NCBI RefSeq assembly: GCF_037975245.1
Contig: NC_092568.1
Coordinates: 34,754,501 to 34,814,500, forward strand
Direction: 5' to 3'
From: Apostichopus japonicus
Taxonomy: Eukaryota > Echinodermata > Holothuroidea > Aspidochirotida > Stichopodidae
Length of the DNA stretch: 60,000 nucleotides
Made by a program: the position numbers and the translations under genes. The notes below the pieces were generated by a model. That model made no database searches. It saw only the letters and a list, made by a program, of their open reading frames with translations, and was not told where the DNA came from. This document shows, piece after piece, positions 12,110 to 23,756 of this stretch (position 1 is the first letter of the stretch; each line of letters opens with the position of its first letter).

Positions 12110-12952
12110 AAAGGTGAAGGTACAATAAAAATTATCATACTATATTTTATACAAATTATATTGTCAAAGTAACATGATTATCACAATAAGGCAACCTTGT
12201 AAATTTTGTGTTCACGAAACAGAACGCTTCGTAGTGAGTTACAAATGATTATTCCATATGTAACGTTCTATTGAACGGCTGGATCTCGAAAGGCATGAAT
12301 AAAATAACTTTACTGAGGAATTGGGTGAGAAACAACCAATAGTTGGTTTTACCAAGTTGGAGCAAACCTAGCTCTGTGCATATACTCACAGAATTAATAA
12401 TGAGTAGCAGAAAACTTGTTTGGAGCATAGGTGTTGTAGTGTCAGGCTAGTCAATCCTTCCTACTTAATTATCCATTGTTTCGAAAATTGCTTGCAGGAT
12501 TCGTTTCGTTTATTTCATAATAATTTGGGTTTCGCTTCTAGTGAGTAGCCGAACGCCACCGTGGTGGTTTGGAGACAGTGGCACGTTTTTTTGTTTTTGT
12601 TTGTTTTGTTTTTTTGAGATTCGGACTGTTGAGGTGGTTTGCAATTGGTTGGCTAACCTTGTTGTATCAAGGGGGCCAGAGGTTTAAGATCAAATAACCA
12701 AAGACAGTAGTTTGGCCATTACGCGATACCCAAAATGACAACATGGCTAAATCAGTCAAGCCCTCGTAAGATACCAGACTCAAGTTAGGGCAAAGTTTTT
12801 GGGGACAAAGGTTACAGAAATTCTCTGTAACGACAAGGTTGATGGACTTCAAAATAGGTGGGAATGTTCTTTGATTGAGCCTCCGTGACTAATGAAATCA
12901 TTTCGTCGAAAGTGAAAGGCCATTTAATCAAAAACAGCATTTTTACCATGAC
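12110..12952. other. Gene-free stretch upstream of death-domain gene A
   Basis: No convincing exon. A T/G-rich low-complexity patch ('tttttttgtttttgtttg') lies near 12587. It could contain the promoter or 5' exon of gene A, but no core element is clear. Confidence 0.35.
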
Positions 12953-13727
12953 GTAAATATAATTAATACGGGCATTAAATATAATTAATACGGGTATTAA
13001 ATAGAATTAATACGGGCATTACAAAGACCAATCATATCAGCAGGATTCTCACTTGTTCATCTGATCGCCAACCTACAACTTACGTTCACCGCACTATTTT
13101 GCAGTCTTGGAAAATCCCCCCCCCCCCTCCATAAAAATGGATCGTTTGCCTCTCATAATTCGTGCTCAACGTAACCTAAATGAAGCCCTAGATAGCATTA
13201 CCATCATGAGTGAATTTGATTCACATTTTTCGGAAACGTAAGTTGAAAACAAACTTTCTTTAACCTAGGCTTCAAGTTTTAGAGGCTAAATTGATGTGAT
13301 TTGCTACCGAGTACCAGTAGACAACATACTGGTAAAACATCGGAATGGGATTGAGGGTCAACATTTGTCAATAACCTACAAGTATCGTTCGCTTCTCGAC
13401 GAAAATCATGCAAAAATTGTTCTTTGTCGTGCGTGCCATTGCGTTGTATGTTGTACCTTGCTTGCTAGCTACAACTGCACTGCTTTCACGCTGGGGGATT
13501 AACACTAGCTCAGAGCGTGGTAAAAAAAATCGCTGATGTGATTGGTCAATTTAATACCTGTATTAATTCTATTTAATGCGCGTATTAATTATATTTATTA
13601 CCCGTATTAATTCTATGAAATGCCCGTATTAATTTTATTTAATACCCGTATTAATTCTATTTAATGCCCGTATTCATTCTATTTAATGCCCGTATTAGTT
13701 ATATTTAATACCGGTTATAATTTTAAT
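12953..13727. mobile_element. Foldback element with arms of ~22-bp subrepeats
   Basis: The left arm (12953-13021) has three copies and the right arm (13548-13727) about eight inverted copies of a subunit close to ATTAAATATAATTAATACGG. Immediately inside the arms the inverted match continues: GACCAATCATATCAGC on the left pairs with GCTGATGTGATTGGTC on the right. The subrepeat pairing alone could be a satellite, but the continued non-repetitive pairing shows a true inverted structure. The ~500-bp loop is non-palindromic. No target duplication is clear. Unequal arm lengths point to expansion or contraction of subrepeats after insertion. Confidence 0.7.
13137..13237 (+). CDS. Possible first exon inside the foldback loop
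   Basis: An ATG at 13137 starts MDRLPLIIRAQRNLNEALDS and stays open to a near-consensus donor at GAAAC|GTAAGTTG (intron starting 13238). Without splicing the frame stops one codon later. I recognise no family and see no matching acceptor exon in the loop. It could be a transposase first exon or a captured exon of the foldback element, or chance. Confidence 0.25.
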
Positions 13728-14216
13728 TCGTATCATGCATTATATCAGCAATTATTTCCCGTATGGCCTACCATATACGCGAGACCTTTGGCAAATTTTA
13801 CAACAGCCGACAAAGAATTACGGAACCAGCCGATACTCATAGCTGGTACATGAACAGCAGTTACTGTACAAGCAATCAGCATCGGGTGACGGAACGTACT
13901 AACCAGATTGCAGAGAGAGAATCCAAGGTCGCATTTACTTGGAGACTTTAACAGAGACTGTATCAAATCTCTTGAAGGTCCAACATACTTTCACAAAGTC
14001 GATTTCATCGCATACCTTCAATCTAACTCTATATGATAGACTGTGTATTCGTCTAAGAAAGCTGTTATTAAGTCATACCGCCACCGCCAATAGGCTAGCT
14101 ATACTGTCCATCAGTTCAGCATAACTGTTGTACCAAATTCACAGAAAAGGATCGTGGACGTACAAAAAACAGAAGGTGAAACCAGAGAGAGACCTGTCGA
14201 AGGAGCATATCAGTGA
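13728..14216. other. Short gene-free spacer between the foldback and the SINE
   Basis: Three overlapping small ORFs exist on both strands without family resemblance. I see no other structure. Confidence 0.3.
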
Positions 14217-15374
<1,158 letters not shown>

Positions 15375-15600
15375 ATGTTATCTTTCTTGATTTTTCCAGT
15401 GCTTCAAAACTGTACTACCTAACAAGTTACTCTCGTGATTTACATACCTTGATAAAGATACCTCGTTTATGCACTGGCTGGCTGATTTCATGAAAGGGTG
15501 GTCAAGGCAAATAAAATTGTAAAAGGGTTTATTTGACAAATGTGAAATAATTGTTGGGGTCCCCGTAGAGTGTCATTATCACCACTGTTATTTTAATATA
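15375..15600 (+). pseudogene. Relic of a LINE reverse transcriptase
   Basis: The plus-strand translation starts with FLDFSSA (RT motif before the active site), continues through WLADFMKGWSRQIKL and KGLFDKCE, and reaches IIVGVP, the spot where GVPQG normally begins. The same order appears in the 57-59 kb LINE (FLDFSSAFKAV, WISNFMNGCSRQIKY, KGLTEKS, NVGVP), so the two belong to one family. One internal stop and a disrupted region after FSSA show that it is dead. The catalytic YADD box is not present in the fragment. Confidence 0.7.
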
Positions 15601-16397
15601 GCAATATTATTGTTCTGTCATCAAATACGCATACACCACTGTAATCTCCGGTAGAATATTTAAATCATCAAATTACGTGGATTAGGGTAATTAAGAATCT
15701 GCTGTATCTCACGTTGTCACTGTCCGTGATAAACATAATTTTATTACTACTGAATCCCCAAAAACCTAAAGATTTTTTTTTTGGAAATACTGATATCAAA
15801 CATGAAATCAAAACAGAGAAATAAATCTACGCTGCAAACATCTTATGTTTGCGTTCAAATAAGTTAGCGCATACATCACCGGCTACAGTACTCCTGCATT
15901 AAACGGTTTCCCATGTTACATGTATTCTATTGAGACGACAATGTGGACCCTCCTATGTTTATAAAAGTAAGCTTTCCCAAGTTCCATGAAATGCTGCAGA
16001 GTCGGTAAATGTAGAAAATCATTTCGAATAATGTCCTATAGGCATTTAATTGTAAAACAACGTTACTAAAGTATGCTTATTTTTCCTTCGCTTTAGCAAT
16101 ATACTAACGTTAGACCGGTACATTATTAAAGCTGACGACCATGAGCCTAGGTTATTGAACAACAGGTCTCACTAATTAAATAGACATATTTTCAATTGTT
16201 CTAAGCGTTTAACAGCGCAATTTCAAGTCAGTTGTATTCATTTATGTTATATATGAACAAGGAGGTCGCCTTAGTTGGTCCAGCAACGGGCTATTGTTGA
16301 GATCCATTTTAAGGCATATGGAATGTTGGATACGAATATATAGTCGACACAGTGTGTTAAGGTATAGTCGCCCTCTTAATATACCAACATGTATCAC
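15601..16397. other. Gene-free stretch
   Basis: No exon, repeat or RNA gene is recognised. Confidence 0.35.
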
Positions 16398-16777
16398 AAA
16401 GGGCGTAGGAACCGGGGGGTGGGCTGGGCGGAGCCAGCCCGCCCCCAGTGAAAAATATGGAGGGGCGGAAGTATCATTCCGCCCCCCCCTCCCGCTTCGC
16501 AAGTCAGAAAACCCCTTTTTCATTTCCAAATGAGAAAAAAAATCTCATTTGGAGCACCAAATTGCATCTAAGGCCAGGTGAAAATGCAAAATTATATACA
16601 AAATGGAGTGAGTGGGTTGAAGTGTGCTATATTGCACCAAATTGCATCTGAGGCCACCTGGAAATTCCCAAAAATTCCAAAGGGGAGGGGGACACCGCCT
16701 CCCCTTAGACCCCTCCCCCAGGCCGGCCATCAGTCTTCAGCTCCCCCCCCCCTCAAAAGTACCTTCCTACGCCACTG
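16398..16777. mobile_element. hAT-type MITE, 380 bp
   Basis: The ends are inverted: GGCGTAGGAA on the left and TTCCTACGCCACTG on the right. It is flanked by an 8-bp target duplication with one mismatch, TGTATCAC at 16390-16397 and TGTGTCAC at 16778-16785, which is the hAT size. The interior has self-complementary G/C-rich patches and two diverged copies of 'caccaaattgcatct-aggcca'. Five overlapping ORFs across it are by-products of the inverted structure and not genes. Confidence 0.75.
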
Positions 16778-18153
16778 TGTGTCACTCAAAGTTTACCTAC
16801 TTCAACGGGTGAATCTCGAATTATGTAGGGATACTTGTCTATGCCATTCCGAACATAATGATTTGAAAAATAGTCTAGGGTGCATTTAAATGACATAAAA
16901 ATTTCTACCATACAGGGGATTCCTATCATCTTAGGGCTGTTAAATAATTTTTACTATCTATTCAGGTTTTATGCTTTTAATTTCTTAGTTTTGTTTTTTG
17001 CTTCGTCTATGCTTCGATTCAGTGCATTTCATGTAAGCAAGTCTCTCTCACTTCAAATTTGTAGATGCATTCCTTGTTTGTATTCTACACACTTCTGTGG
17101 CAAAAATGTTAGACCAACATAGATGTGCTGATACAGTTTACTGTATGATCGTGAAAGAACAACTGTGTGATTCAGTGTGGACTTAGAGCTTGGCGTCTAT
17201 TGTTGAGAAAAGGAAACAGTCAACAGACCCTTTTTTGGCCTTCCATTTATAATCTTAGGAGAATGAAAATACACTATTCTTTATTTCAATATTTACCGGT
17301 TTTCCCAGCTCCCCTAATTGACCTCGGAGCTGGAGTCATTCCTCCTGTGGTCAAGGTGACCGCAGATTAGTGCATAAGGAACTCTCTGACTTGCACAATA
17401 ACCGAAATTTTATAGCTTGGTGGATTATTTTCTACTCAATGACCAAACTAGAAACCATGTGAACCATTTGTTCGCTGTAGGTCTACCTTATAAATTATAA
17501 TGGGAAATGTTCAGTCCTCAAAATGCTGCGCAATTATGTAAATTAATTTAAAATTATTTATTGATGAAAACAGCTCGTCATCAATGTAGCACAGACAAGA
17601 GCCGCCATTTTGTTATAACGCGCCTTGGTTCTGCAACTTTGGTGAATGCATATTTCAATATGTTTGTCCCAAGGTACTTGTCTTTGGAAACTGCCAAAAC
17701 ATATTCTTTTGCAACTAATTTGAGGTTGACTCATTTTTGTGACAGACTGTGTGGACTAAAAACCTGGTTTGCAGCTCAAGTCTTAATGTGATGTTTTCAC
17801 AGTAAGAAAAAAAAAGTTGTCGGTTTTACGTTAATCAATCCGTTCAATTTGCCTCCTCATAAACGAATAAAGTGACCTGTGTGATCATAACAATCATGGC
17901 ATACAGATATATCATCAGACACAAGATGTAATCTAAAGATATTTTTAGTAACTCGACGTGAAATATCAGTTAATTACCAAGAAAGTATAAGAAAACTTAC
18001 AACGATGGGCGTGTTCAGTGAAAGTCTGGACTCGACGATCTCACAGGTATAGTGTAGTGAATATAACTAGTCTGTCTGCGCGACTGTAAAAGATTACAGA
18101 CTGTGAGTGTGACATTGGCCGTGAAGATATTTGCCAGCAACACATTTCATTTA
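16778..18153. other. Gene-free stretch
   Basis: An ORF at 17561-17791 (+) starts MMKTARHQCSTDKSRHF and has no recognised family. A donor-like GTAAGT on the minus strand at about 18003 could end an exon, but nothing supports it. I call no gene. Confidence 0.3.
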
Positions 18154-19086
18154 CGGAGCTTTTAAAGTGCCAACGATATATATTTTAGGTGAATTATCTT
18201 AATATTCGTGCACTACGATATTAAAATATTGGGACACGAGATGTTATATCTCAGTATCTATACGTTCATATGCTGAAGTATTTAGATACAAGATATTAAC
18301 ATCCTAATATTTGTACATTCAGATATTGAAATATTTATATACGATATCTTAATATATCAGTATCTGAACATTGAGAAATGTAACTGACCTGTATTGGTAC
18401 ATTGCGATGCGGATCATTCTGGTATGTTAACAACATCAGGTTTTGAAACAGTTGTATTATTCTTCAAGGTTAACTGACACTTTCAATTGTTAAAAAACAA
18501 ATGCCCAGTTTTATTGATGTGTAGTAAGAATGGAAATGAATTAATAAGTGAGTGTGAGGATATGTTCCATAATCATGGCATATATGTAACTAGCTGAAAA
18601 AACAATGGGTGTGGTTATCTTTTACAACTGAACGTCTACACAACAGAAAACTGAAGAGAAGAAAATTAGTATTTAGATATCGTATCTAAATATTTCAATA
18701 TCTTAATGTACAGATATTAGCATATTAAGATCTCGAATCTTAATATTTGAATACTTTAATGATCAGATATTGAGATACTAAGAAACCGTATCTAAATATT
18801 TCAATATCTTCATGAGCAGAAATTCTCATATTAAGATCAGGTATTTTAATATTTCGATATTTGATGTACAGGTATTACACTATTAAGATATCTTAATACT
18901 TCAATATCATATAAGAATGTTCAGATATTGAGATATAAAGATCTTCTATTTCAATATTTGAACTTCTCAACGTATAGATACTGAGATATTAACATCTCGT
19001 ATCTCAATATTTTAATCTTAATGCACACATATTAAGATTGTTCACTTAAAATATATTAATATCTCGTTGTCAATATAAAAGCTCCG
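18154..19086. mobile_element. Foldback element, 933 bp, flanked by TA
   Basis: The ends are inverted repeats starting CGGAGCTTTTA on the left and reading TAAAAGCTCCG in reverse on the right. The pairing continues, imperfectly, for more than 150 bp, including shared ACGAGATGTTA and ATCTCAGTATCTATACGTT blocks. The left arm spans about 18154-18376 and the right arm about 18672-19086. Each consists of ~50-bp degenerate units rich in 'agatattgagatatta'. The element is bordered by TA on both sides (18152-18153, 19087-19088), compatible with TA-targeting. The ~290-bp centre is not repetitive. There is no coding capacity, so it is non-autonomous. Confidence 0.75.
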
Positions 19087-19293
19087 TAGTATTCTACCCA
19101 GTGTAAACACAGTTTATCAATTGTTACTAACTTGGATACAGAAAAAGAGTGCCAGTGCTACGAAAACGGCATTGATTCCTTGCGTTCTAAACATGTTAAC
19201 CGTTATCTGACGAAATGTAACGCTGACTCTGTTTAATCTAGACATTCGCTTCTTCGCCTAGACCCATATCACTGAAAAAATAAGTATACTTAC

Positions 19294-19509
19294 AACACAT
19301 GAGGGATCCCATCCTCTACCGTATACTAACTGTGAGGGAATATCGTGTGCCCTCATAGTTTTGCCAAACCTCATCAAATTCTTCCAGCATAGCGATAATC
19401 TTTGATCCTCGCGCATAGTGATAACCTTCGACCTGAAACTGCTTCTTAGCATGTTGGTGTAACAAGAACAACCATCCCTATAAGCGAGTTCAGAGTTACG
19501 AGTGCGCAT
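19294..19509 (-). CDS. Unrecognised ORF ending at a consensus splice donor
   Basis: An ATG at 19509 opens 72 codons (start MRTRNSELAYRDGCSCY, Arg/Cys-rich) that run into TGTGTT|GTAAGTAT at 19294/19293, an excellent donor. The ORF otherwise continues only 11 codons to a stop. No homologous family is recognised, and I find no plausible downstream exon within about 1 kb, since that DNA is the foldback element. It could be a first coding exon whose partner lies below 18 kb. Confidence 0.3.
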
Positions 19510-21395
19510 GCCCGATTCTCACTTGGGGTCAGGTCAACTGAGAATGAAATCCTCGGAAAACGTAAACAATTTTCATAACGATAATCGAACTAAGAATGGG
19601 TTATTGCGACATTCGGAATTTATTTCAAGTGCATATTTCGGTGAGTTTACGACCTAAAAACGTGTATAAGGGGAAAGGTAGGTAACACGGGAACCCCGTT
19701 ACCGGGAAATTTTAGTCACTCGAGGGAAATTTTGGAGCAGAGATAAAAATAAATAAATAAAAAAAGCAGACAGCAAAAACATGAAGAGGGAGGAAGAAAG
19801 AAGGAAAGGGAAAAATGAAAAGAAATAAGACGTGTTCGACAATAAAACATCATAGGTGAACCATTAAATTAGCACATTAAACTCTATTATTACCGAGTTA
19901 CCGTCAGTCACTATCTGCGGGTCAACATAGGCCTACGTGTACTACGTGACCTAGGCTACACCAAATATCGAACGTTACTTGGGCTCAGCATGTTACGGGA
20001 CTTCAAAATTATTCTGAAATTTTCGTTATTTATTTTTCTTCAAACGATGATTGTGAAGGTTCCCATGTACAAAATCTTACCCTTATGCATTTCACCTCAT
20101 TTTGTTATAATAATTATAACGATTTAATAAATTTTTAGCCAAAACCGCAGGGAGTATATCCAGTTTAAATCCATCTTCGCACAAGACTGTATATTATTAT
20201 AGCCTAGGGTACGGTACTGGTACACACTGCTGTGCGGTACTTGAGAGTTGATGCTGTAATGAAATGGATTCGTTTATTAATGCGGGGGGTTCCACGATGT
20301 CATTTATAGTTATCTTTCGCCCTTTTTAATGTTTAAGATTTATTGTACGGAAGATTGATATTGTACGTATTGAAAGTATATTTTTTGGAGTAAACAATAG
20401 CCGATTAACGATAGAAATAAATCTGTACTATTCCTATGTATGTAGTTTATAATCCCGTGTTTACGTAGCCCCTATGATACATTCTTATTGTCTGAAGTTC
20501 CAAACACGTGGTGACGTGTTGATAGTTAAAACTTTTAATTGTGAACTTTTGAACTTGAAGGGGTTGCCCTATTCCAATATCATGGAATAGTGGGGAACTC
20601 CCAATTTCTTTTTGTGTACGGATTACTAGTTTAATCCATGTGCGAACGTGATAATCTAATATCTTACGTCGAGTATGAATGAAGGATGGTGTGGGTTGCT
20701 TTTTTCCACGGTTTGTGCTTTTCTTTTGGAAGTATATGTTAAAAAACACAGGCCCTTATTTAGCGTGTTATTCTTTTTATTTTTTATAACAGTGCGTGTA
20801 AGAGTGTACATACTGTAGCCTAGGCTATGCCTATTGAATTTATGACATTGACAGTCTCGTCACTAAGTGATTTGAACCATAGATGAAAGTTTAGGAAAAT
20901 ACCGGTTGTAGTTACGATACCGGGATTCATATTGCACCAAAAAGACTCATGTGCTACCGTGACATGGTTTAACACATATGTAATACGCTGGCAATCACTG
21001 TAAAAATGGGCCACCAAATCGCGTCATTTGGGTCTACAATTTTCAAAAAGCTGTAGCTTCTGAGGGGGCACCCCCCCCCCCCTCCCCCTACAATGCGTTC
21101 CGCGGCGGGAAATCCGACTTAGTCGGATTTATGTTTCAGGAAAAAAAAACATTTTTTTTGGCCGTGACTGCATAGTAGAGGCGTTGATATCTTGTAGTTG
21201 GTTTTTCATGTTAAGAAAAATTAGTTCTCTTCATTTTTATGCGTGATTTAAAATAAGCTTAGTCTTATTCTTGGCATAATCCTACTACTTATAGGGTGGG
21301 TTCAATTTGTTCAAACAGAAAAAAAGGATATTTACTTTATTTGGGAAGAACATTATAAAAATAATCAGCAGGTGGGGGAATTTCCAGGGGTTATT
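19510..21395. other. Gene-free stretch
   Basis: ORFs at 20749-20447 and 21017-20820 (minus) have no recognised motif or splice context. A poly-C run followed by an inverted 'aaatccgac-ttagt-cggattt' hairpin lies at 21070-21132. Confidence 0.35.
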
Positions 21396-21900
21396 TCAAG
21401 GAATATTATTAATACGCTGCGATGGTGTACACTCTGCCTTTAGAAAGCACAACATTGACTCGGCAGAAATGGCATTGTAAAAGATTTCCCCGAGCCACCC
21501 AGACTCCAAATAGCTGAAGGCTTTACCATCTTTATAGTACGTCATCAGTCTTTGCTTCAGTTCAATGTTATCAATACTGGTAATATAATGCGCAATATCA
21601 ATGAACATGCAAGGCGGCCATTTTCCATTGCAAATTCGCCTTCCCATGCAAGTGGCAAATCCGAAAAAGGATCGACAGGGTCTCTCCTTCAACCTGAAGT
21701 ACCGATGCGTTGTCATCTGCCTTTTCATTTCGCGCATCTGCTATGTTAACTTCAGCAATGTTCATCTGAACGGCAGCATACGCTAAAGCAACCAACTCTT
21801 CTTTTCGGCCACTCATCTTCAATTTTCGTTTCTTTAAAAATTCCTTCAGTCTGTCAACTTCCCAAAGTTTAAACTGTTCCAAACTTGTAGAAATATCCAT
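21396..21900 (-). pseudogene. Broken SAP-domain / SWIM-family transposon-type gene, 5' part
   Basis: An ATG at 21900 begins MDISTSLEQFKLWEV and leads straight into a SAP-type helix-linker-helix (VDRLKEFLKKRKLKMSGRKE, a DNA-binding motif). A second frame then holds DPVDPFSDLPLAWEGEF. A third holds WPPCMFIDIAHYI, then YYKDGKAFSYLESGWLGEIF and FLKAECTPSQRI, which end at 21396. This order (SAP, then DPF..LP.W.GE, then YK.GKAFSYF.SGWL, then CFLKAECTPSQR) is the N-terminal half of a repetitive metazoan protein family that usually continues with a SWIM zinc finger and a YqaJ-type nuclease. Those parts are missing downstream. Two frame changes within 250 bp show it is decayed. The family name is from memory of the motif order. 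Confidence 0.65.
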
Positions 21901-22185
21901 CCCGAAACGAAAAAACAGAGTAAATTTAGACGTAAGTTATGCGATTTATAATGTTTACTGTAGGTGCTCATTAAGTTAGCGTGGTTACGCGAACAGGCAA
22001 CTCTCGTCTCAACGAGAGTATTCTTATTTGACCTGTTAGTCTCGATTGCGCAATGCAAATAAACTGTTCTCTGAACTCGCTTATTGTTGCTTATTGTTTA
22101 AGCATCTGTAATCCGCGCACTGGTCTGCGTGTTGTTAACGACCCTCCACACACGCTATTTCGACTGCTGTTGGTGAACTACAGAG

Positions 22186-23756
22186 AAATTTCTGGAAATG
22201 TCCATCCCTTACATATGAAGTGATACCTATCATTTTCCAGTAGGTTTCAACTGGGTACCTCATGAGCTGATCTAGGTCAATGAGGGGATGGGCATTTTGG
22301 GGGTCTACTGTCAGGGATACCCCACTAATAGAAATTTCTGGAAATACCCATCCCTTACATATGAAGTGATACCTATCACTTTCCAGTAGGTTTCAACTGG
22401 TTACCTCATGAGCTGACCAAAGTCAATGAGGGGGGGGGGTGGGCATGTGGGGGGTCTACTGGCAGGGGTACCCCACTAATACAAATTTCTGGAAATGCCA
22501 ATCCATTAAATATGAAGTGATACCTATCATTTTCCAGTAGGTTTCAACTGATTATCTCATGAGCTGACCTAGGTCAATGAGGGGGATGGGCATATGGGGG
22601 GTCTACTGGCAGGGGTACCCCACTAATATAAAATTACTGGAAATGCCCATCCCTTAAAGAAAGAGTACTGCCAATCGTTTTCCAGTAGTTTTCAACTGGT
22701 TACCTCATAAGCTGACCTAGGTCAATGAGGGGATGGGCATTTTGGAGGTCCACTGGCAGGGGTACCCCACTAATATAAATTACTGGAAATGCCCCTCCAT
22801 TACATATAGAGTCCTGCCAATCATTTTCAAGTAGTTTTCAACTGGTAACCTCATGAGCTGATCTAGGTCAATGAGGGAATGGGCATTTTGGGGGTCCACT
22901 GGCAGGGGTACCCCACTAATAAAAATTACTGAAAATGCCCATCCCGTACATATAGAGTCCTGCCAATCATTTTCCAGTAGTTTTAAACTGGTTACCTCAT
23001 AAGTTGACCTAGGTCAACGAGAGGAGGGGCATTTTGGGAGTCAACTGGCAGGGGTACCCCACTAATACAAATTAATGGAAATGCCTATCTTTTACATATA
23101 GAGTTCTGCCTATCAGTTTCCATTAGTTTTCAACCCGTAACATCATGACCTGACCTAGGTCAATGAGGGGAGGGGATATTGGAGGTCCACTGGCAGGGAT
23201 ACTCCACCAATGAAAATTACTGGAAATGCCCATCCCTTGTATCTGAAGTCCTTACCATCATTTTCCACTAGGTTTCAACTGGTGACCTCAGGAGCTGACC
23301 TAGGTCAATGAGGGGATGGGCATTTTGGAGGTCCACTGGCAGGGGTACCCCACTAATATAAATTACTGGAAATGCCCATCCCTTACATATAGAGTCCTGC
23401 CAATCATTTCCCAGTAGTTTTCAACTGGTTACCTCATGAGCTGACCTGGGTCAATGAGGGGATGGGCATTTTGGGGGTCCACTGGCAGGGGTACCCTTCT
23501 AATAAAAATTACTGAAAATGCCCATCCCGTACATATAGAGTCCTACCAATCATTTTCCAATAGTTTTAAATTGGTTAACTCATTAGTTGACCTAGGTCAA
23601 CGAGAGGAGGGGCATTTTGGGGGTCCACTGGCAGGGGTACCCCACTAATACAAATTACTGGTAATGCCCATCCCGTACATATAGAGTCCTGCCAATCATT
23701 TTCCAGTAGTTTTAAACTGGTTACCTCATAAGTTGACCTAGGTCAACGAGAGTTGA
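22186..23756. repeat. Tandem array of ~146-bp units (about 10.7 copies)
   Basis: Unit starts (at the 'a/tctggaaatgcc' word) fall at 22191, 22337, 22488, 22636, 22782, 22928, 23074, 23219, 23365, 23511 and 23657. Spacing is 145-151 bp, mostly exactly 146. The last unit is cut at about 100 bp, followed by a partial 'gttgaccta' repeat. Each unit contains 'ttttccagtag-tttcaactggt', a TGACCTAGGTCA-type palindrome, a 'gatgggcattttgg' stretch and 'ggcaggggtaccccactaat'. Units at 22782-23073 match those at 23365-23656 better than their neighbours do, giving a four-unit (583-bp) higher-order period. No coding potential is conserved. Confidence 0.92.

Noticed and set aside
16242-16889. Cluster of proline-rich ORFs on both strands
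   Set aside because: They arise from G/C-rich inverted sequence of a MITE with defined ends and target duplication.
23454-23648. ORF within the 146-bp array
   Set aside because: The frame spans repeat units and is not maintained in other units. A unit length of 146 is not a multiple of three.
22186-23756. CRISPR-like array
   Set aside because: The repeats are long contiguous units without unique spacers, in a eukaryotic context.
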